Shown in pieces: positions 27,827 through 35,276 of a stretch of DNA of 64,000 nt; position 1 is the first letter of the stretch, and each line of letters starts with the position of its first letter. The stretch is taken from NCBI RefSeq assembly GCF_002917925.1, contig NZ_PPFE01000016.1, positions 1 to 64,000 of the forward strand, given 5' to 3'. Source of the DNA: Roseovarius confluentis (GTDB taxonomy: Bacteria; Pseudomonadota; Alphaproteobacteria; Rhodobacterales; Rhodobacteraceae). Below the pieces are notes generated by a model. That model had not been told where the DNA came from, made no database searches, and was given only the letters and a program-made list of their open reading frames with translations. A program made the position numbers and the translations under genes.

Positions 27827-28786
27827 TTAGTTCTGGTTTGCTGCCGATTTTTCCTTTTCCAGGATCGCAGGCAGGGCGAGTTTCAGGGCTTCGACAACCT
27901 CTGGGCTGGCGGAGCGGAGGGGGGGCAGACAGCCGCCATGCGAAAGGCCCATTAGCTCTAGCGCGGCCTTGATCGGCCCCGGGTTATGTTCCCGGTACAG
28001 CATCGAGATGAAGGGCATGATCTCCTGGTGGAGGGCCAGCGCTTCGGCGTTCTTGCCGTCGGCGCAGAGCTTGTAGACCTTGTTCCAAAGGTTCGGGATG
28101 ATGCAGGAGCCGGCCAGCATGCCGCCCCTCGCGCCCATCGCCATATGCAGCGGGAAGACATCTTCCTGCCCGGTCAGGATGCTGACCCGGTCCCCCACCA
28201 GCTCCACCGTCTGCATCTGGTAGCGCGTGTCGAGGCTGCAGGCCTTCATCGCGGTTACGCGAGTCTCGTCGGCCAGGCGCACCACGGTCTCCAGCGACAG
28301 CTGGATGCCGGTGCGATAGGGGATTTCATAGAGCATCAGAGGCAGGTCGACACTGTCGGAGACGCGCTTGAAATAGTCGACGAAGCCCTGCTCGGTCGGG
28401 CGTGCGTAATATGGCGTCACCAGCATCAGCATGTCGGCGCCGGCGGCGGCGTATTCTGCGGCCTCTTCCAGCGTGTCGCCAAGCCCCGGCGACAGAAGCC
28501 CCGGGATGACAGGCACCCGACCCGCGACCGCCTCTAGCGTTGCATCCAGCATCCCACGCTTTTGCCGCCGGCTGAGGGCCGTTGCCTCACCCGTACCGCC
28601 GATGGGCGCAATGCCTGCGGTATTTGCGGCAATCAGGTTCTCGATCATATCGCTGACAGCGGTGCGGTCAATGCCACCCTCTGCGTCGATAGGCGTGGGT
28701 GTGGCACTAACGATGCCTTCGATTTTGTTGACGGTACTGGTCAAGTCGCAGGATCCGGGTATTGAATGCATTTTCAGTATACGCAT
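27827..28786 (-). CDS. DapA-family lyase/synthase (dihydrodipicolinate synthase superfamily)
   Basis: 319 residues forming a TIM barrel. The Schiff-base Lys is in TAMKACS (about residue 181) and the partner Tyr in LYEIPYRTG (about 153), 28 residues apart as in DapA. The GTGE motif at about 64-67 matches the pyruvate-carboxylate binding loop. It is not likely to be the biosynthetic DapA given its operon; aldolases, dehydratases or decarboxylases for keto-acids are the alternatives. The ATG at 28786 has a weak site (TTGAG). A second ATG at 28771 is possible. It is the first gene of the operon. Confidence 0.83.
   Translation of the reverse strand: MRILKMHSIPGSCDLTSTVNKIEGIVSATPTPIDAEGGIDRTAVSDMIENLIAANTAGIAPIGGTGEATALSRRQKRGMLDATLEAVAGRVPVIPGLLSPGLGDTLEEAAEYAAAGADMLMLVTPYYARPTEQGFVDYFKRVSDSVDLPLMLYEIPYRTGIQLSLETVVRLADETRVTAMKACSLDTRYQMQTVELVGDRVSILTGQEDVFPLHMAMGARGGMLAGSCIIPNLWNKVYKLCADGKNAEALALHQEIMPFISMLYREHNPGPIKAALELMGLSHGGCLPPLRSASPEVVEALKLALPAILEKEKSAANQN
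28764..28786. promoter_or_regulatory. Inverted repeat over the operon start, possible GntR operator
   Basis: AATGC and GCATT half sites flank the central TTTTCAGTATAC at the first codons of the dapA-like gene. FCD-type GntR proteins bind short palindromes near the promoter of their operon. The match is by position only and is weak. Confidence 0.25.
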
Positions 28787-29083
28787 TGCACACTCAAACG
28801 TATTTTAGGTCAATACCCAAGGTGCACTAAAATTTTTTATGAATACATTTCAGGGTCGTAAAGGTGAAGTGTTGGTGGAATAGGGGTCGGTTATTTGGGC
28901 CTAAACGGGCCCAAAAGGAGCTGAATGAGGCGGATTGCCCGGAACATTTGGGGCATGAAGCGACTCACTTCGCCAATCAGGGGGGGGATCAGGGGCAGGC
29001 GACGCTCTGTCCCTAAAACGTGACAGCAGCGCAAACGGCCGGTCAAATGGCCACTCGCGCCCCCGCTTTTCGTCAGGTCGCGT
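28787..29083. other. Upstream region of the catabolic operon
   Basis: The first 70 bases are AT-rich (AAAATTTTTTATG) and should include the promoter of the minus-strand operon. The right half contains the inverted repeat at 28893-28914. No gene was seen. Confidence 0.5.
28893..28914. repeat. Perfect inverted repeat TTTGGGCC-6-GGCCCAAA
   Basis: Eight-base arms 28893-28900 and 28907-28914 with the loop TAAACG. It lies about 110 bases upstream of the operon start. It could be an operator or an old terminator; on neither strand is it followed by a run of T. Confidence 0.6.
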
Positions 29084-29209
29084 TTATTCCTCGACTGTCA
29101 GCATGGTCTTGATGGCGCGGCGCTCATACATCGCGCAATATACTGCCGGCACCTCGGCAATCAGTAGGGTCATGTCAAATACCTTGCCTAGTTGGATGTG
29201 CCATCCAAA
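29084..29209 (-). pseudogene. Zinc-dependent alcohol dehydrogenase, C-terminal remnant
   Basis: The minus frame reads FGWHIQLGKVFDMTLLIAE followed by VPAVYCAMYERRAIKTMLTVEE and a stop. The pattern HxxLGKVFDxTLPLxEVxxxYRAMxERRAIKxxL is the end of zinc alcohol dehydrogenases of the glutathione-independent formaldehyde dehydrogenase type. Substitutions at conserved places (YCAMYE for YRAMDE) and the lack of anything recognisable upstream show a decayed gene. Confidence 0.6.
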
Positions 29210-29623
29210 AGCCGCTGCATTCGACCGGGCGGTGAGGTCATGCGTGGAAGTATTTTGATCCCACCTGATTGCAACGGTCCGGTTGGGTCGGGTTTGGTGA
29301 TCACGATTACTGGCGTATTTCCGGCTTCTCTGAGCGGCCTGGTACATCGTCGCCGCGAGCTCCGATGGATTTCCGCTCGCTTCTCCCTCATCGGCTCCAA
29401 GGCATAGGCATCGGCCTTACTGGTCTACAAAGGAGGTTTAAGAAGCAGCGGATCGTACCCTTCATCATCTCCTGCCAAGCCCCTTGCCGCCGGCTCTGCC
29501 CACAACGGTCTAGTACCTGATCCGCCACATCCTGAAGCGTCCTTGTTGCGTCACTTCTCGGATCAGGCCTCTCTCTTCCATCCAGGTTGATCTGCCCCCA
29601 TCGGGTGGTCCGGGTTTCCGCCC
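29210..29623. other. Degraded region
   Basis: Frames on both strands overlap without ribosome sites or family resemblance. Some of it may be unrecognisable upstream parts of the dehydrogenase remnant. Nothing else was seen. Confidence 0.4.
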
Positions 29624-29830
29624 TTAGTACCAGCTGGAATCCGCAATCGAAGAAAGACTTCCGAAGCGCGAATCCCGATCCTTCCAGTACCCAATCCTCT
29701 CGACCAGCTTCTCGACGATCTCGAGCACCCGGGCGACCTGTTGCAAGTCTTCTTCCATGCAAACGCGCACTTCGGCGTCATCCTCAGCTTCGATATGCTT
29801 CAGCAGCTCGTCGCGCTCTTCTTCAAACAT
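29624..29830 (-). CDS. Possible small acidic helical protein
   Basis: 68 residues, MFEEERDELLKHIEAEDD onward, with a heptad-like pattern over residues 1-50 that suggests a coiled coil. Codon use is similar to neighbouring real genes, but the ribosome site is poor and the C-terminal 15 residues look less coherent. It may be a fragment of a longer gene. No family was recognised. Confidence 0.3.
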   Translation of the reverse strand: MFEEERDELLKHIEAEDDAEVRVCMEEDLQQVARVLEIVEKLVERIGYWKDRDSRFGSLSSIADSSWY

Positions 29831-29950
29831 CTGCGACAGGCACTCGGGTCTCTTCTTTTGATTTCACAAAAAGCGGCGCAGCCCCGCGGATTAGGCTCGG
29901 TTCGAGAAGTATACCTGTCTTCGCTTGCGGCTGGCCCTTGAAGGGAAAAC

Positions 29951-29997
29951 ATTTGTATGTTACGCATATACTTAATATTATAAGCTACATACCATTG
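29951..29997. promoter_or_regulatory. GTATGTA-type motif pair upstream of the small membrane protein
   Basis: ATTTGTATGTTA (29951-29962) and, inverted, CTACATACCATTG (29985-29997) flank an AT-rich core that includes CATATACTTAATATTATAA. The same motif (consensus near WWRGTATGTA) occurs before the repeat-protein genes and the secretion operon. It lies 20-66 bases before the ATG at 30017. Confidence 0.45.
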
Positions 29998-30016
29998 ATA
30001 ATAAACGTGGGAAGCT

Positions 30017-30307
30017 ATGGCGGCACTTGAACGGCACGACAGCATCGAACACCATAGATCGGGTCCTGGCGGCGCAGAGCGCGAGAGTGGGAACATCATA
30101 GGCATCATCCTCATAAGCATGATCTGCGGAACGACGGCCGCGATCACCGCGTTCCTTTTCGGCGCTAGTCTGTGGACCATGCTGCTCCTCTATTCGCTGG
30201 TTGGCTCAGCTTCAGGGCTGCTCGTGCCGGCGGTCCAAATGATACGTTCCTCCGCAAAGCGCAAAGATGCTTCCGGCTTGGTCCTGCGCCGGCCCGAAGG
30301 ATATTGA
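30017..30307 (+). CDS. Small membrane protein of unknown function
   Basis: 96 residues with a usable site (GTGGGAAGCT). A basic and acidic N-terminal segment (1-25) is followed by two hydrophobic helices (about 27-48 and 52-72) and a basic tail with SAKRKDASG. There is no cysteine lipobox. It is the first gene of the plus-strand pair ahead of the large CapA-like gene and has the cluster motif in its promoter, so a role in the surface system is inferred. No family was recognised. Confidence 0.6.
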   Translation: MAALERHDSIEHHRSGPGGAERESGNIIGIILISMICGTTAAITAFLFGASLWTMLLLYSLVGSASGLLVPAVQMIRSSAKRKDASGLVLRRPEGY

Positions 30308-30446
30308 TATCCAGCATCGCATCACATGCGCGGGTGGGTCCGAGCGGCATCCGGTCGCAGGGCGCAGCCTGCTGCGCGGTAAGGCTGCCACGGTTCCATA
30401 GCGCAAGCTTGCCCTGATCAACGGCCATGCGGTATTTTGGATCATC

Positions 30447-33400
30447 ATGAAAAACGCACACGCGCCCTTCGAGAGCCTCGGCATCAAGGATCTCGTTCCG
30501 CCCATCGCAGCCCATCCCGAGGCCCCCCTGTCATCCCTTCTGCCACAGGCACGGTCAGCGCTGACCTACGCGCTAGCCTCGGCCGAACAGGATGCGCCCC
30601 TGCGCGTATTCTTTTCGATCTGCGACGGCAAAACCCGCGCCCGAGTCGTGCATGTCGACGGTCCGGATTCCGAAACGATCTGGCGCCGGTTCGACGAGTG
30701 GCGCAGCGCCTGGCCCGAACCGGATCCGCAAGTCCGCTGGCTGCGTATCGATTGGGTGACCCGCACCTGGAACCTGACATGGGAGCAGTGCCAGCTCGCC
30801 ATCCGGAGCAGCAAGCGCAATTATTTTCGCTACGGCATCGCTCTCGACCCCGACTTTCGCCAGGCATTCCTCGAACAGGAACTGAACGCCAACGCCATGC
30901 TCTACCTCGGCAAGGACCGGCACGAGGGCGGACTGAATGCGAAAAACACGCAGATCTACGGTCAGCGTCGCTTCGGCCGGGGCTTTCACCTGCCCGAGGC
31001 ACCGACCGATCCGGTGCGCCTCTTCGCCACCGATGCCTTTCTTCTTCAGCCGGACCGGCCCCCGGTGCCCTTGCACGGGTTCAGCGGCGGCACCGAGGGC
31101 CGCGACACCGGGCGCCGCCAGGTCGATCCGCTTGACGCGGCCACGGTCGAGAACATGGTGGACCAGTCCAGCCGATTCCTCGCGGCCCAGGTGGATCCGG
31201 AAGGCCAGTTCGTCTACGGCGTCCACCCCTGCTTCGACCGTGAGATAAAGTCCTACAACACCCTGCGCCACGCCAGCACAGTCTATGCCATGCTCGAAGC
31301 GTGGCAGGTCACCCGCGACGCCGGGCTCAAGGCCGCGATCGACCGCGCCCTGCGCCTGCTGACCGAGGGGCTCATCCGGCAATACACCGTCCCGGGTGGC
31401 GAACGCGTGGCCTATCTCCTCGACGTTAACAACGAGGTGAAACTGGGCGGCAGCGCGGTCTGCCTTCTCGCCCTCGTCACCTATACCGAACTCACCGGCG
31501 ACGAACGCCACCTGCCGCTTCTGGAACAACTGGCGCAGGGCATCGCGCTCATGCAGGACCCGGACTCCGGGCAGCTGTCGCATGTGCTCCATGCCGAAGA
31601 CCTGTCCGTCAAGGAACGCTTCCGCATCATCTATTACGACGGTGAAGCCGCCTTCGGCCTGATGCGCCTTTACGGCCTGACGAAGGACCCGCGCTGGCTG
31701 GCTCTCGTGGAAAAGGCCTTCGACTACTTCATCGCGCAGGAACACTGGCGCACCAACGATCACTGGCTCGGCTACTGCGTCAACGAACTAACGCTCTACC
31801 GCCCGGAAGAGCGTTATTTCCGCTTCGGTCTGCAAAACGTCGCCACCCATCTCGACTTCGTCATCGACAGGATCACGACCTTCCCGACGCTGCTGGAACT
31901 GATGATGGCGGCACACAAGATGATCCTCCGGCTGGAGCAGAGCGAGGCGCACCGACACCTTCTCAAGCATCTCGACCGTGACAAGTTCTACCGCGCGCTG
32001 GAGACCCGGGCGCGCTACATGCTGAACGGGTTCTTCTGGCCTGAAACGGCGATGTATTTCCGCAATCCGCAACGCATTCTGGGGAGCTTCTTCATCCGCC
32101 ATCACGCGTTCCGGGTCCGCATCGACGACGTGGAACATTACCTCTCCGGCTTCGTGGCCTATCTCCGCCACTACCTGCACCGCGAAGTGGCACCGACGCT
32201 CCCGTCGCCCGCCCCGGCCCCGGCGCGGGATCTGCCGCGGCCTGCCGACGCGGTGCTGGCCTGCGGCGGTGCGGTCAACCTCAGCCGGCGCCAGCACATG
32301 CGTACGGCCCAGCTCGGGGCACAAAATGTCCTCGACATCCCCGAATTACGGGCCGCCGACCTTGCGGTCGTGAACCTGGACTGCGTCGTCAGCACCCTTG
32401 GCAAGCAAGGCACCGACAAGGGCGAGGACGGTCCTTTCTACTGTCGCGCCCGCCCCGAGTTGCTGCGTGTCCTGACCGCCGCCGGTGTCGATGCCGTCAC
32501 CGTGGCCAACGCCCATAGCGGCGATTACGGGCCGACCGCCCTGCAACAGCAGCACGAAATTCTCGACGCGCTCGGAATCGCCAGCACAGGCAGCGGCGCA
32601 GACCGACAAGACGCTTTCAACCCCGTCGTCTGCCGCGCGGGCGACATGCGCGTGGCCCTTCTCAGCGTGGACACGACCCAGCATCGCTTCGCCGCCGGCG
32701 ATGATGGCTTCGGCACCGCCTACCTGTCACCCACGGATCCCCGGGCATGGCGCCGCGTGATGGCGGAACGGATCGCGGCAGCCCGCAACGAGGCCGATAT
32801 CGTCCTCGTTGCGGTGCATTGGGCCGCGCGAAGCACTCCTACCCGGGACAGCGACATTCGCACACTGTCCCACGCCCTTGTCGATGTCGGCGCCGACGGT
32901 GTGCTCGGCACGACCGGCCCGCATCTCCACGGGATCGAACTCTATCACGGGAAACCGATCATCCACGGCACCGGCTCCCTGCTGTCGGACACCCCGCGCG
33001 CGTGGTTCCGACCCGGCGGGCTATTCCGCCTGGGCCTGTGCAAGACCGGGATCACTTGGGTCGAATACGTGCCCGTTGGTATCGGCGACGGCTTCAGCCA
33101 GCGTCTCGACGGCGAAGCGGCAACTCGGGCAATCGACAGCTTCGATGGCGCCTGTCAGGCGCTGGGTACAACGCTCACCCGCACCGCGGAACAGGCCTTC
33201 GTCCAGCTCGCCCCCTCGGCACCGCGTTCCGTCAGCACCGCTGCACCAGCCATCAGGCCCTCCGACCGCTACCGTCACGACCTCCTGGCCCGTTACACGC
33301 CCGATGCCGCCTTGGGACAGGCAGGCTTCGTTCCCGGCGATGCCCGCATCGCACCGGTGACGCTGAACGGGCTTCAGCTTCTGGGAATGAGGGTAAAACC

Positions 33401-33743
33401 CCCAGTAATCACCGGCCGCCAGATGCTCTGGATAGAAACCTGGTGGTCAAGCCCGAAACCTGTCCCCGAAGATCTTCGACTCAGCGTTCTCGCCATCCCG
33501 CTTGGATCACGGCACGCGGCCGAATGGGGCAAAGGGACCGATCACGATCCCTGCGACTGGATGCAGCCCACCACCCGCTGGCAGCCGGGAGCGATCTACT
33601 ATGACCATTGCGGCCTGCGCCCGCCCGCTCTGGAACATATCGCGCCCGGAGCGCTACAGCTCGAACTGAGAGTCCTCGGCCGCAGACCCAACACAGAGTG
33701 CTATCTCTTTCCGCGGCCCATCCCGGTTCAGTTACCGGCCTGA
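30447..33743 (+). CDS. Large hybrid protein: alpha/alpha-toroid region plus CapA-like domain
   Basis: 1098 residues with no signal peptide. Residues 1-240 have no recognised domain. Residues about 240-590 are rich in paired helices with aromatic and acidic residues (SYNTLRHASTVYAML, YYDGEAAFGLMRLYG), like six-hairpin or alpha/alpha-toroid enzymes. Residues about 620-890 follow CapA/PGA_cap proteins: VNLDCVVST, VANAHSGDYGP, VAVHWA and GKPIIHGTGSLLSD align with the NLE, NNHxxDYG, VHWG and GKPIFYSLGNF landmarks. The first metal ligand GD is GG here (ACGGAVNL), so phosphatase-like activity may be lost. The last 200 residues are unassigned. It converges with, and overlaps by 16 bases, the MurF-like gene. 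CapA plus a Mur ligase recalls poly-gamma-glutamate capsules, but no CapB or CapC is here. Confidence 0.75.
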   Translation: MKNAHAPFESLGIKDLVPPIAAHPEAPLSSLLPQARSALTYALASAEQDAPLRVFFSICDGKTRARVVHVDGPDSETIWRRFDEWRSAWPEPDPQVRWLRIDWVTRTWNLTWEQCQLAIRSSKRNYFRYGIALDPDFRQAFLEQELNANAMLYLGKDRHEGGLNAKNTQIYGQRRFGRGFHLPEAPTDPVRLFATDAFLLQPDRPPVPLHGFSGGTEGRDTGRRQVDPLDAATVENMVDQSSRFLAAQVDPEGQFVYGVHPCFDREIKSYNTLRHASTVYAMLEAWQVTRDAGLKAAIDRALRLLTEGLIRQYTVPGGERVAYLLDVNNEVKLGGSAVCLLALVTYTELTGDERHLPLLEQLAQGIALMQDPDSGQLSHVLHAEDLSVKERFRIIYYDGEAAFGLMRLYGLTKDPRWLALVEKAFDYFIAQEHWRTNDHWLGYCVNELTLYRPEERYFRFGLQNVATHLDFVIDRITTFPTLLELMMAAHKMILRLEQSEAHRHLLKHLDRDKFYRALETRARYMLNGFFWPETAMYFRNPQRILGSFFIRHHAFRVRIDDVEHYLSGFVAYLRHYLHREVAPTLPSPAPAPARDLPRPADAVLACGGAVNLSRRQHMRTAQLGAQNVLDIPELRAADLAVVNLDCVVSTLGKQGTDKGEDGPFYCRARPELLRVLTAAGVDAVTVANAHSGDYGPTALQQQHEILDALGIASTGSGADRQDAFNPVVCRAGDMRVALLSVDTTQHRFAAGDDGFGTAYLSPTDPRAWRRVMAERIAAARNEADIVLVAVHWAARSTPTRDSDIRTLSHALVDVGADGVLGTTGPHLHGIELYHGKPIIHGTGSLLSDTPRAWFRPGGLFRLGLCKTGITWVEYVPVGIGDGFSQRLDGEAATRAIDSFDGACQALGTTLTRTAEQAFVQLAPSAPRSVSTAAPAIRPSDRYRHDLLARYTPDAALGQAGFVPGDARIAPVTLNGLQLLGMRVKPPVITGRQMLWIETWWSSPKPVPEDLRLSVLAIPLGSRHAAEWGKGTDHDPCDWMQPTTRWQPGAIYYDHCGLRPPALEHIAPGALQLELRVLGRRPNTECYLFPRPIPVQLPA

Positions 33744-35170
33744 ACACGGGCGTACGTCGCATCGGCGCCTGACGGCACATCCGCAGACGTCTCGCACGTG
33801 TATTCGTTCAGCAGGGTGGTCACCACGCGATTGAGTCCAGTTGCGTTCGAGCCCTTGACCATGACGACGTCATCCGCCCGCACCTCTGACTCAAGAATAT
33901 TCAGAAGGTCCTCTGGTCCATCCAGCGCCTGGTGGCCGGACAGCTTATCGATGCCTTCGAACTCCGGGCCCAGCGTATAGATACGGTCCAGCTTTAGCTG
34001 GCCCAGATAGGCCACCAGCTTGGCGTGCTCCTGCGCGCTGACATCGCCCAGCTCCGCCATCGCCCCCAGCACCGCAATCCTCCGGCCCTGTGTGGGCGTA
34101 TTGCGCAGGTGGATCAATGCCGCCCGCATCGACGCCGGATTGGCGTTGTAGGAATGGTTCAGCAGCACGCAAGCCCCGGACTGCACCGGCAGTCGATGCA
34201 CCTCGCCTCTTCCGCTGGTGACACGAAAACTCGCGAAACGCTCCGCCAGTTGGTCCAGCGGCAGGCCCAGGGCGTGATACACCGCGCAAGTCGCCATGAA
34301 ATTCTCCAGCATGTGCGGCCCGTGCCGCAGACATTGCGCCAGTTGCAGGCGCCTGTCGTCCACGCCGATCGTCGCCACGCCACGCCGCGCGTCGAACCCC
34401 AGCAACACGACGTGGTCCTGTGCCCGTCGTCCGTAGTGGATCACCTCCAGCCCCTTCTTGCGGGCAACCTTCTGCAGATACGCACCCTCGTGCATTCCGC
34501 TGTTGAGAATCACCGGGGCACCGCGGCGCATCCCGTCAAAGATCCGCGCCTTGCGTTCGGCAATCGTGCGCAGGTTCTGATGATAGAGGACGTGTGCCAG
34601 CTGGATATTGGTAAACACCGCGACGTCAGGCCGTGCCAGTTTGGAATTGTCCGCCATGCCACCGATTGCAAGCTCCAGCACCACGAACCGGTCGCGCTCC
34701 GACGCACAGCCCAGGTTCCAGGCCACGCCTCGCGGTCGGTTCCCGCTCTCACGCGTGGCGTAGACCGGACCGAACGCCCGCAGCGCATGGGCGGTCAGAT
34801 CCGTGGTTGATGTCTTGCCCGAACTGCCCGTGATCGCCACGACCGGCGCCGTGATCCGGCCACGCGCATCTTTCGCCATCCGCATCAGCGCCGTCATCGG
34901 GTCGGGCACTTTCAGGATCGCCTCCGCCTCAAACGCCGCCGGCACCTCACCTGAAACGACCACCAGCCGCGGGCGCACATTTTCGCGTGCCAGCGTCTCC
35001 TGCGTAATGCCGAATGCCATCTCGCCGGTTCTAAGGAAAACGATATCGCCAGGTCGGTAGGTCGGGAAATAGGTCGAAATACCCGAAACGACGCGTTGTT
35101 CGTTCTCGACGTGCACCCAGGCCGAGTCGGGCAGGATCGAGGCGACCTTGCTCAATATCCAGTCAGGCAT
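33728..35170 (-). CDS. MurF-like Mur ligase family protein
   Basis: 480 residues from the ATG at 35170, preceded by GGGAGA. Mur ligase motifs: ATP loop AITGSSGKTSTTD (about residues 113-125), VLELAIGG, TNIQLAHVLYHQNLRTIAERKARIF, and the C-terminal LLNHSYNANPASMRAAL and AVLGAMAELG. The last two are MurF hallmarks (normally DDSYNANP and VLGDM), but the acidic residues are replaced. It is far from any division and cell wall gene cluster, so housekeeping MurF is unlikely. It probably ligates an amino acid or dipeptide to an unusual acceptor. Its neighbours suggest an envelope polymer or the acidic repeat proteins as targets, which is inference. Confidence 0.8.
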   Translation of the reverse strand: MPDWILSKVASILPDSAWVHVENEQRVVSGISTYFPTYRPGDIVFLRTGEMAFGITQETLARENVRPRLVVVSGEVPAAFEAEAILKVPDPMTALMRMAKDARGRITAPVVAITGSSGKTSTTDLTAHALRAFGPVYATRESGNRPRGVAWNLGCASERDRFVVLELAIGGMADNSKLARPDVAVFTNIQLAHVLYHQNLRTIAERKARIFDGMRRGAPVILNSGMHEGAYLQKVARKKGLEVIHYGRRAQDHVVLLGFDARRGVATIGVDDRRLQLAQCLRHGPHMLENFMATCAVYHALGLPLDQLAERFASFRVTSGRGEVHRLPVQSGACVLLNHSYNANPASMRAALIHLRNTPTQGRRIAVLGAMAELGDVSAQEHAKLVAYLGQLKLDRIYTLGPEFEGIDKLSGHQALDGPEDLLNILESEVRADDVVMVKGSNATGLNRVVTTLLNEYTCETSADVPSGADATYARVQAGN

Positions 35171-35234
35171 GCAGGCGTCTCCCTTCCCCGGAAAGCAGCA
35201 TGACAGTTGCGCGCGCATGGGCCGAAGGCCCTCC

Positions 35235-35262
35235 GGCCCCGGGCAACATCTGCTCCGGGGCC
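35235..35262 (-). terminator. GC-rich hairpin after repeat protein 1
   Basis: Arms GGCCCCGG (35235-35242) and CCGGGGCC (35255-35262) with a 12-base loop, 15 bases beyond the stop of the gene at 35277. There is no run of T, so termination may need Rho, or the hairpin may protect the mRNA end. Confidence 0.45.
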
Positions 35263-35276
35263 GGGGTCGGGTCGGA

